Under the pieces are notes generated by a model. It searched no databases. It had not been told where the DNA came from and was given only the letters and a program-made list of their open reading frames with translations. From the NCBI GenBank assembly GCA_047975325.1, contig JBKEDF010000028.1:1-6505 (forward strand): DNA of 6,505 bases, in the 5' to 3' direction. The translations under genes and the position numbers were made by a program. This stretch comes from JBKEDF01 sp047975325. GTDB lineage: Bacteria > Pseudomonadota > Alphaproteobacteria > Rhodobacterales > Rhodobacteraceae. Below are positions 1 to 4,601 of this stretch, piece after piece. The stretch's first letter is position 1, and every line of letters begins with the position of its first letter.

Positions 1-144
1 CCAAGCCGATTTCAACCATCCGGACTGCTATCAGCCCGGCGCCACAAAAGTCAATCTTCCACAATCCAAGAAGGCCAGGCCCGATTATCCTGCCTTTGCC
101 GCCATCCGTGAACGGGGTGATCTCAGCCCCTATCACGATCCCCG
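1..144. other. Unresolved left edge downstream of the glycosyltransferase
   Basis: No gene can be assigned with confidence here. On the minus strand a GTG at 148-146 overlaps the glycosyltransferase stop codon as GTGA and opens a frame that stays open to the window edge (about 49 codons, beginning MTGIVIGAEITPFTDGG). The GTGA overlap resembles translational coupling, but no good ribosome binding site precedes it, its third-position GC (about two thirds by hand count) is below that of the neighbours, and I recognise no family. On the plus strand a codon-aligned frame is also open from before base 1 (QADFNHPDCYQPG...) but continues to a stop at 401-403 deep inside the glycosyltransferase, so it is probably a shadow. 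A frame that ends at 109-111 shows no recognisable protein. Sequence to the left would settle it. Confidence 0.3.
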
Positions 145-145
145 T
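112..145 (-). terminator. Hairpin at the 3' end of the leftward operon, possible terminator
   Basis: ACGGG (112-116) pairs with CCCGT (141-145), and immediately inside it GTGAT (117-121) pairs with ATCAC (132-136). This leaves a 4-nt bulge on one side and a 10-nt loop. The structure starts at the last base of the glycosyltransferase stop codon, which is where an operon-ending hairpin would lie. There is no T-run after it on the minus strand, so it is not a classical rho-independent terminator. It could instead be chance or an mRNA 3'-end stabiliser. Confidence 0.3.
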
Positions 146-1422
146 CACAACCCCAGCCGCATGGCCTCACTGCGAGCGATCTGCCGCAGATGGGTCGATA
201 TCGGACGAATGCGTTCGGCCCAGGCAAGCGCGGGGTCAGGCGGCGGTGGTGGCGATGGGTTCCGCAGGGCCTCGCGCACGACATCGGCCATCGCCGCAAC
301 ATCGCCTTCGGGAAAAAGATATCCGCCGATTTCCCGCGCGATCCGTGCCAGGGGCGGCAGGTCCGACAGTACCACCCGCACGCCCTGGGCCGCCGCCGCA
401 TAGGGTTTGATCGGTGGCACAAGCGCCGTGACCGCCGTGCGGCGACGGGGCAGCACGATCAGGTCGCACAGGCGAAACAGCTCCGCCGCCTCCGCCTCGG
501 GCCGCTGCGGCAGGATATGGAGATGCTCCGCCACGCCCAGATCCCGCGCCCGGGCCCGCAGCGTCGCATGGCTGCCACCCCGGTCCGCCCCGATCAGCCC
601 CTTGGGCGTATCCGAACCCACGACCAGCAGGGCCACATCAAGCGGCGCGCCCTGCCCCGGCCGGCGCAGCCGCGCCAGCAGATCCGGCAGATCCCCAACC
701 CCCTCATAGGCGGAAAGCGAGCCGATATAACCCAGAAGGTAACGCGCCTGACAGCCGATCGCGGCCCGGCCCGGGCCCTGCGGGATGCCGGCATCTGCGG
801 CGGCCGGGCGGGTCAGGCCATTGGGCACCAGCAGGATCCGATCTTCGGGCACACCGCGCCGGGCCAGTTCCGCCCGCATTTCCTCATTGAGGGTAAAAAC
901 CGCCCGGGCGGCCCGGGCAATATCGGCTTCCCGGGCGGCGGCAGCCCGGGTTTCGGCTTTGGAAAGCCCCGCCCCCATTTCCCAGAAGCCGCGTTGTTCA
1001 GCCATAAATTCCGCCCCCGTGGCCCGTGCTGCCCGCAGCGCCGGTCCGGCGGTTTCCCAATTCGAGGCACCCAGCACCGCGGCAGGACGAAAAACGGCAA
1101 AAGCCCTGGTCAGGATGTGCGCGGCGGTTTCGCTGTGCGCATCCTCCCCCGCCCCGGGCTGGGGTAGGGCGGGCAGGTGGATATGGCGGATACCTTCCAG
1201 ATGATGGTCAAGCGGCACCGGGCCGGATGCCTCAAACCCCCCGATATCCCAGGGTCGTCCGGGCCGGGTAAAGACAATCACCTCATGGCCCGCCTCCCGC
1301 AGGGCCCGGGCGATGGCAAGGCTGCGTATCGCATAACCGTTGGAAGACCAGGGCTGGCTATGGCTGACCACATAGGCCAGCCGGTTCGGCCAGCGCCAGT
1401 CGGGGGGCAGATCCGGGCTCAT
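145..1422 (-). CDS. GT-B fold glycosyltransferase, GT4-like
   Basis: This 425-residue protein probably transfers a sugar from a nucleotide-sugar donor to a growing surface glycan in the cytoplasm. The N-terminal Rossmann half has SSNGYAIRSLAIARALREAGHEVIVFTRPG (residues 26-55, given in part: the glycine-rich SSNGYAIRS and the HEVIVFTRP strand). The C-terminal half has VPNGL (199-203), GYIGSLSAYEGV (231-242), LLVVGS (265-270), HILPQRP (302-308) and a donor-site loop LVPPIKPYAAAAQG (334-347) followed by VVLSDLPPLARI. Length and motif order fit GT4-type enzymes. The glutamate usually found just after the KP of this loop (KPLEAMA in many relatives) is alanine here (residue 342). The start at 1422 overlaps the upstream stop as ATGA, so the two genes are probably translated together. 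The donor and acceptor cannot be read from the sequence. GT-B class is secure; family GT4 is likely. Confidence 0.88.
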   Translation of the reverse strand: MSPDLPPDWRWPNRLAYVVSHSQPWSSNGYAIRSLAIARALREAGHEVIVFTRPGRPWDIGGFEASGPVPLDHHLEGIRHIHLPALPQPGAGEDAHSETAAHILTRAFAVFRPAAVLGASNWETAGPALRAARATGAEFMAEQRGFWEMGAGLSKAETRAAAAREADIARAARAVFTLNEEMRAELARRGVPEDRILLVPNGLTRPAAADAGIPQGPGRAAIGCQARYLLGYIGSLSAYEGVGDLPDLLARLRRPGQGAPLDVALLVVGSDTPKGLIGADRGGSHATLRARARDLGVAEHLHILPQRPEAEAAELFRLCDLIVLPRRRTAVTALVPPIKPYAAAAQGVRVVLSDLPPLARIAREIGGYLFPEGDVAAMADVVREALRNPSPPPPPDPALAWAERIRPISTHLRQIARSEAMRLGL

Positions 1423-1907
1423 ACGCGCCGTTCCGGCATCCGGGGATGGGCGGAACGGCCCTCGCGCCAGCCATCGGTCAGGAAATGGATCAGCGGGTTG
1501 ATCCCCGAAGCCGCCACATCGGGATAAAGCCGCAGGTAATGCGCACCATCAAACCAAGGTCCGGGCGCACGCCCTTCGGCACCACCAATCCGCAGGTAAT
1601 GCCGGGCGGGATCCTCCTCGGGGGCAAGATCGGGGTTCTGGCTACGATACCAATCCGGCACGAACAGACCCGATTCCCGCAGGATGCGCAATTGCCAGAG
1701 CCGCGCCAGCGGGGGCAGCGCCCGCATCAACGCCCGCGCCCATCGTCCCGGGCGGGCGGACGGGGAAAATCCGTCGGGCAGGGCCGCCTCCTGCGCCATG
1801 CGCGCCTGTTCTGCCGCCATGACCACCATGAAACGGGCCTCGGCCCGGGCCTGTTCGGCCCGGAATTCGGGTGAAAAACCGGCAAAGATGGGATCGGGGT
1901 CGGACAT
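1419..1907 (-). CDS. Small protein with two tandem ESGLF/WY/PD repeats
   Basis: The 162-residue product has no named function that I recognise. Residues 12-45 are rich in Ala, Glu, Arg and Met and look like an amphipathic helix. Residues 50-75 are basic and leucine-rich. The C-terminal half holds two tandem repeat units of about 40 residues: LRESGLFVPDWYRSQNPDL onward (76-115) and WFDGAHYLRLYPDVAASGIN onward (118-155), each ending in a G..EGR motif. Such repeats occur in alphaproteobacterial proteins of polysaccharide loci, often fused to glycosyltransferases, and here the module stands alone. I chose the start MSDPDPIFAG at 1907. The frame stays open to 2072, but the extra 55 residues are Arg/Pro/Gly-rich with no repeat character and fall in the intergenic region. 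A weak purine stretch (GGAAA) precedes 1907. The stop overlaps the glycosyltransferase start as ATGA, suggesting that it works with that enzyme, perhaps as a glycan-binding or partner subunit (inference). Confidence 0.8.
   Translation of the reverse strand: MSDPDPIFAGFSPEFRAEQARAEARFMVVMAAEQARMAQEAALPDGFSPSARPGRWARALMRALPPLARLWQLRILRESGLFVPDWYRSQNPDLAPEEDPARHYLRIGGAEGRAPGPWFDGAHYLRLYPDVAASGINPLIHFLTDGWREGRSAHPRMPERRV
1443..1682 (-). repeat. Two-unit protein repeat module (stand-alone copy)
   Basis: This encodes residues 76-155 of the small protein. Both units share the pattern (L/W)F..(D/A).Y.....PD(L/V)....(D/N)P..H(Y/F)L..G..EGR. A diverged copy of the same two-unit module lies across the divergent promoter at residues 28-108 of the RgpF-like protein, where RESGLF, WY, NP and RHY are retained. 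Confidence 0.75.
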
Positions 1908-1944
1908 GCGGATTTCCGGGCGGGTTCTGGCGGTGAATGGCCCC

Positions 1945-1958
1945 CTTCGGCCCCGAAG
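1945..1958. repeat. Inverted repeat CTTCGG-CC-CCGAAG
   Basis: A perfect 6-bp inverted repeat with a 2-bp centre lies about 38 bp upstream of the small repeat-protein start on the minus strand. It could be an operator half-site pair or a hairpin in the leader mRNA. In a GC-rich genome a palindrome of this length can also arise by chance. Confidence 0.4.
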
Positions 1959-1975
1959 TAAAGGTCTTTGTCCAC

Positions 1976-1993
1976 CTGCTGCCATGGCGGCAG
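1976..1993. repeat. 18-bp near-palindrome centred on GCCATGGC
   Basis: The element reads CTGCTGCCATGGCGGCAG. It is self-complementary except for one pair (T1980 against G1989), which would still form a U-G wobble in plus-strand RNA. It lies in the divergent intergenic region and is a candidate operator or leader hairpin. Confidence 0.4.
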
Positions 1994-2090
1994 GGAAACC
2001 GTCCGCACCGGGATTCCGTTTGCGGGATTTCGCTTTGCAGGCTCCATCTTGCGGGGACCCGCCTTGCCCCATGGCCTTTTCCCGCCGGAA

Positions 2091-2104
2091 CCCCCATATG
2101 GGGG
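2091..2104. repeat. Perfect 14-bp palindrome CCCCCATATGGGGG
   Basis: Five C, then ATAT, then five G form an uninterrupted palindrome 46 bp upstream of the ATG of the RgpF-like gene. Its symmetry and promoter-proximal position make it a candidate binding site for a dimeric regulator. I do not recognise the motif as that of a known regulator. Confidence 0.45.
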
Positions 2105-2123
2105 CTGGCGCAAAAAGGGGCGC

Positions 2124-2129
2124 GAAGGG
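2124..2129 (+). promoter_or_regulatory. Ribosome binding site that may select a GTG start at 2138
   Basis: GAAGGG lies 8 nt before an in-frame GTG (2138-2140), which is ideal spacing. The downstream ATG (2150) has only AGGA with a 3-nt spacer. The true N-terminus may therefore be four residues longer (VTGS before MRRYL). Confidence 0.4.
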
Positions 2130-2149
2130 TTAGGGCAGTGACAGGATCC

Positions 2150-3283
2150 ATGAGGCGTTATCTTCGCTATGCCGTGCTGGGCGCGCGGATCCTGCTGCCG
2201 AGCCGGGAGGAACGCCGTCAGGCCCGGCTGATCCGCGAAAGCGGCCTTTTCGACCGGACCTGGTATCTGGCCTGCAATCCCCGCCTGCCCCGGATCTGCC
2301 GCTGGCTGCCCGAACGCCATTACGTCCTTGTCGGAGAGGCCCTCGGGCTTTGTCCCAGCCCCGGATTTTCACCCCGCGCCTATCGTCATCGCACGCCCGG
2401 CCTGCCCGAAGGGGTGGGGGAGTTTGCCCATTACATTACCTCCGGCGAGGCCCGGGAGATGCGCGAACACCCCGCCGGGCAGAATGCCCCGGCCCTGCCC
2501 GTGATCGCCCCGGCCCCGCCGGAGGCGCCCTTTGCCGTGATCCTGCATCTTTACTATCGCGAAAACTGGCCCGATCTGGCCCGGCGCCTTGCCCGGCAGC
2601 GTTTTGCCTTCGATCTGTTCGTAACCCTGACCAAAGACCCCGCTGTGCCCGATGCCGCGATCCGCGCCCGCATCAGGGCCGATTTTCCACAAGCCCGGAT
2701 CACAAGCTTTCCCAATCATGGCCGTGATATCCTGCCCTTCCTGCATCTGGCGCGGTCAGGTGCACTTTCGGGATATCGCGCAATTTGCAAGATCCATACC
2801 AAACGGTCCCCGCATCGCGCCGATGGCGAAACCTGGCGTGACCGACTGCTTGACGGGGTGCTGGGCGATCCCGCCAGGGTGGCGCGGCGGCTGGAGGCCT
2901 TCCTCACCTGGCCCGATGCCGGGATCTGGGTGGCCAATGGGCAGATCCTCGAAGGGCCGGACTGGTGGGGGCCGAACCGCGCCCGGGCGGGCGAAATTCT
3001 CAACCGGGCCGGCATCGCACCGGGCGATCTGCGTTTCGCTGCCGGGTCGATCTACTGGATCCGGCCGGAATTGCTGTTGCATCTGGCCGCCCTGCCCGTC
3101 GGACCGGAAGATTTCGAAGAGGAAATGGGGCAGGTCGACGGCACCACCGCCCATGCACTGGAACGCGCCTTCGGGCTGGTGGCGCGGCAGGCCGGGCTGG
3201 CACTGATCGAGGCTCGGGATCTGGACCGGCCACCCGCCGCGCCCCGAATGGCACAGGACGGCACAGGACGGGACGGCAGGTAA
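2150..3283 (+). CDS. RgpF-type glycan synthesis protein with N-terminal repeat module
   Basis: The 377-residue product matches the rhamnan synthesis protein F (RgpF) family, whose members act in building rhamnose-containing and other surface polysaccharides. Residues 28-108 are a diverged two-unit repeat module (IRESGLF, WYLACNP, RHYVLVGEA). A proline-rich linker follows at 112-126. The RgpF-like region starts at FAVILHLYYRENW (128-140) and includes NHGRDILPFL (189-198), KIHTKRSPH (214-222) with GETWRDRLL, FAAGSIYWIRPELL (296-309) and QVDGTTAHALERAF (328-341). I chose ATG 2150, which has AGGA 3 nt upstream. An in-frame GTG at 2138 has a better placed GAAGGG (2124-2129) and would add four residues. 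The frame is open back to 1937, but that extension has no protein character. It lies 2 bp from the sulfotransferase gene, so the two are probably one operon. Family assignment is strong; the sugar and linkage are unknown. Confidence 0.87.
   Translation: MRRYLRYAVLGARILLPSREERRQARLIRESGLFDRTWYLACNPRLPRICRWLPERHYVLVGEALGLCPSPGFSPRAYRHRTPGLPEGVGEFAHYITSGEAREMREHPAGQNAPALPVIAPAPPEAPFAVILHLYYRENWPDLARRLARQRFAFDLFVTLTKDPAVPDAAIRARIRADFPQARITSFPNHGRDILPFLHLARSGALSGYRAICKIHTKRSPHRADGETWRDRLLDGVLGDPARVARRLEAFLTWPDAGIWVANGQILEGPDWWGPNRARAGEILNRAGIAPGDLRFAAGSIYWIRPELLLHLAALPVGPEDFEEEMGQVDGTTAHALERAFGLVARQAGLALIEARDLDRPPAAPRMAQDGTGRDGR
3251..3270 (+). repeat. Tandem 10-bp direct repeat at the operon gene junction
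   Basis: GCACAGGACG occurs twice in direct succession and is followed by GGACGG, at the 3' end of the RgpF-like gene, within the last ten codons. The unit is not a multiple of three, so loss or gain of one copy would shift the frame of the final residues (AQDGTGRDGR) and move the stop codon. Confidence 0.7.
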
Positions 3284-3285
3284 AC

Positions 3286-4311
3286 ATGGCACGGCTTGTC
3301 CTTCATATCGGCACCCACAAGACGGCAACCACCCGGATCCAGAACCTGTTTCGCCATAACCATGCGATCCTGGCCCGCCACGGGGTGATCTATCCGCAAT
3401 TCAGGCGGAGGCATGGCCATCATCCGCTGGTGGGGGTGTGGAACCCGCGCCTGTGCCCCGATGGGGATTTCGACCCTCGCGCCGCCTGGGCCGGGCTGGC
3501 CACCGCATATGCGGATGAGGATCAGACGGTCTTCCTGTCCAGTGAGGAGTTTTCCCGCCTTTCACCCCGGCGCATCGACATGGCGGAACTGGCCGAACTG
3601 ACCGCCCCCTTCGGGGAGGTCCGGATCCTCTGCAGCCTGCGCAATCAGGCCGGGTTCCTGCAATCAGTCTATCAGGAAATCCTCAAGCGCCAGCCCACCC
3701 CCATCTGGGAAGATATCTTCGAAACCGTGATGCAGACACATATGGCCGATGGGCTGACCCTGGATTATGACCGGCTTTATTCGCATCTGCTGGGCGGGTT
3801 TTCGCGCCGGCAAATCCGGCTGATCTCCTATGATGCCGCGCTGCATGAGGAAGACGGCATCGTCGGAACCTATCTGCGCGCGCTCGATCTGCCCTTGCGG
3901 CAAGCCGATCTGGCCCCGATCCCGCAGCGACGGGCCAATATATCCCCCCCGCCACTGGCCGCCCATGCCGCCGCCTGGCTGTCCCGGCCCGAACCGCCGG
4001 ACCCGGCCCTGATCCGGCAGGTGCAGCGGTGGATCAGGGCGGAATATGGCCCCCGGCTGCGCACCACGCTTCTGACCCGGGCGGAACAGGCCAGGATTGC
4101 GGAAACCTTCGCCCCGGGCAATGCCGCCCTGGCCCGCCGGATCGCGCAGGAACAACCCGGGTTCACGATCCCGCCGATCCCCGAAACCGGGATCGATCTG
4201 TGGCGTGACGACCTGCCCCCGGATTTCTGGGACAGGATCACACAGCGGTACCGGCGGCCTTCCCGGATGCGTCGGGCCTGGCGGCGCCTTCTGGCGCAAC
4301 GCCCCGAATAA
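3286..4311 (+). CDS. Sulfotransferase family protein (probable polysaccharide sulfotransferase)
   Basis: The 341-residue product looks like a bacterial sulfotransferase that moves sulfate from PAPS to a glycan or similar acceptor. At the N-terminus LVLHIGTHKTATTRIQ (residues 4-19) is the 5'-phosphosulfate binding loop with lysine 12. SSEEFSRL (85-92) and ILCSLRNQAGFLQSVYQE (114-131), with Arg119 and Ser127, resemble the 3'-phosphate binding strand-helix. Relatives usually read KTGTT where this protein has KTATT. The C-terminal part is Arg/Pro-rich and ends in a basic tail (RRPSRMRRAWRRLL). No signal peptide or membrane segment is visible, so it is expected in the cytoplasm. ATG 3286 has AGG 5 nt upstream, and the preceding gene stops 2 bp before it, indicating one transcript. 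Some neighbouring families of similar fold are annotated only as 'hypothetical', so the substrate is open. Confidence 0.82.
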   Translation: MARLVLHIGTHKTATTRIQNLFRHNHAILARHGVIYPQFRRRHGHHPLVGVWNPRLCPDGDFDPRAAWAGLATAYADEDQTVFLSSEEFSRLSPRRIDMAELAELTAPFGEVRILCSLRNQAGFLQSVYQEILKRQPTPIWEDIFETVMQTHMADGLTLDYDRLYSHLLGGFSRRQIRLISYDAALHEEDGIVGTYLRALDLPLRQADLAPIPQRRANISPPPLAAHAAAWLSRPEPPDPALIRQVQRWIRAEYGPRLRTTLLTRAEQARIAETFAPGNAALARRIAQEQPGFTIPPIPETGIDLWRDDLPPDFWDRITQRYRRPSRMRRAWRRLLAQRPE

Positions 4312-4330
4312 CGCGCCGGGCAGCCCGAAA

Positions 4331-4380
4331 CGCCCAGACAGGGCGAATATCCCCGATATGCGAAACAATATCGGATATTC
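4331..4380 (+). terminator. Two consecutive hairpins after the rightward operon
   Basis: The first is CGCCC (4331-4335)-AGACA-GGGCG (4341-4345), perfect. The second runs 4345-4380: GAATATC and CGATAT on the left pair with ATATCG and GATATTC on the right, with a CC bulge in the left arm and an 8-nt loop GCGAAACA. They start 20 bp after the sulfotransferase stop, where a terminator would be expected. No T-run follows either stem, so a classical rho-independent mechanism is not supported. The second stem is AT-rich and could instead be a protein binding site. Confidence 0.4.
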
Positions 4381-4390
4381 CAATTCACCC

Positions 4391-4418
4391 CCGATAATTG
4401 ACCTTAGGTCATAATCGG
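4391..4418. promoter_or_regulatory. 28-bp interrupted palindrome, candidate operator
   Basis: The core TGACCT-T-AGGTCA (4399-4411) is a perfect 13-bp palindrome. It is flanked symmetrically by CCGAT (4391-4395) and ATCGG (4414-4418), with 3- and 2-nt spacers. It lies 184 bp before the RTX start. It overlaps a possible -35 element (TTGACC 4398-4403) that is followed, with a short 15-bp spacer, by AATAAT (4419-4424). Such an arrangement fits a dimeric repressor that blocks RNA polymerase, but the regulator is unknown. Confidence 0.55.
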
Positions 4419-4424
4419 AATAAT
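4398..4424 (+). promoter_or_regulatory. Possible upstream promoter overlapping the palindrome
   Basis: TTGACC (4398-4403) matches five of six bases of the sigma-70 -35 consensus, and AATAAT (4419-4424) matches five of six of the -10. The 15-bp spacer is shorter than the preferred 17, which lowers confidence. A transcript from here would have a leader of about 170 nt. Confidence 0.3.
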
Positions 4425-4459
4425 TGCCCCGGCCCTTCTTGCATAAAATTATTCACACA

Positions 4460-4489
4460 GGATATGGGTAGATTTTTACAGATATATCC
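4460..4489. repeat. Inverted repeat GGATAT...ATATCC in AT-rich leader
   Basis: GGATAT (4460-4465) and ATATCC (4484-4489) are 18 bp apart in a segment of about 38% GC (hand count over 4441-4560), far below the flanking genes. It may be a weak binding site or a chance product of AT-rich sequence. Confidence 0.3.
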
Positions 4490-4522
4490 GGGGGGACAGA
4501 TAAAGAAATCCTAATAAAGACG

Positions 4523-4551
4523 CTGACACTATCCTTGTTCATCCCTATACC
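4523..4551 (+). promoter_or_regulatory. Candidate sigma-70 promoter of the RTX gene
   Basis: CTGACA (4523-4528), 17 bp, then TATACC (4546-4551) match five and four of six consensus bases with ideal spacing. Transcription would start near 4558, giving a leader of about 44 nt that carries AAAGG (4588-4592) 9 nt before the ATG. Confidence 0.5.
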
Positions 4552-4601
4552 ATCATCAGCGGCCCAAGACCGCATCTAACAGAAAACAAAGGCTCTTTCG
4601 A

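Larger units (their letters stand above)
1908..2149. promoter_or_regulatory. Divergent intergenic region between two glycan operons
   Basis: This 242-bp stretch separates the leftward pair from the rightward pair and should contain both promoters. I see no convincing sigma-70 pair on either strand. It holds several perfect or near-perfect short palindromes: CTTCGG-CC-CCGAAG (1945-1958), an 18-bp element centred on GCCATGGC (1976-1993), GCGGG-GA-CCCGC (2051-2062) and CCCCCATATGGGGG (2091-2104). The open frames that cross it on both strands are GC-driven and show no recognisable protein. Shared control of both directions is plausible but inferred. Confidence 0.5.

Noticed and set aside
190..1167. 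Long plus-strand open frame (325 codons) opposite the glycosyltransferase
   Set aside because: It is Arg/Gly/Pro/His-rich with no motif, and it lies antisense to a gene with clear GT-B motifs. High GC makes antisense frames open.
1908..2072. N-terminal extension of the small repeat protein to an upstream ATG at 2072
   Set aside because: The extra 55 residues are low-complexity Arg/Gly/Pro with no family character and cover the intergenic palindromes. MSDPDP at 1907 is a more natural start.
1937..2149. N-terminal extension of the RgpF-like protein to 1937
   Set aside because: The 71 added residues show no domain, and credible starts with ribosome binding sites exist at 2138 and 2150.
2965..3285. 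N-terminal extension of the sulfotransferase into the preceding gene
   Set aside because: The extension is an off-frame reading of the conserved RgpF-like C-terminus. ATG 3286 begins directly at the LVLHIGTHKT motif with a good ribosome binding site.
3664..4388. Minus-strand frames of 239 and 172 codons
   Set aside because: They are antisense to the sulfotransferase, rich in Gly/Arg/Pro, and show no recognisable family.
4588..4598. Small hairpin AAAG-GCT-CTTT covering the RTX ribosome binding site
   Set aside because: A four-base AT-rich stem is too weak to support a riboswitch or thermosensor claim.
4312..4601. Search for a tRNA, small RNA or short gene in the gap before the RTX gene
   Set aside because: I found no cloverleaf, no open frame with a ribosome binding site and no family-like peptide. 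Only hairpins and promoter-like elements are present.
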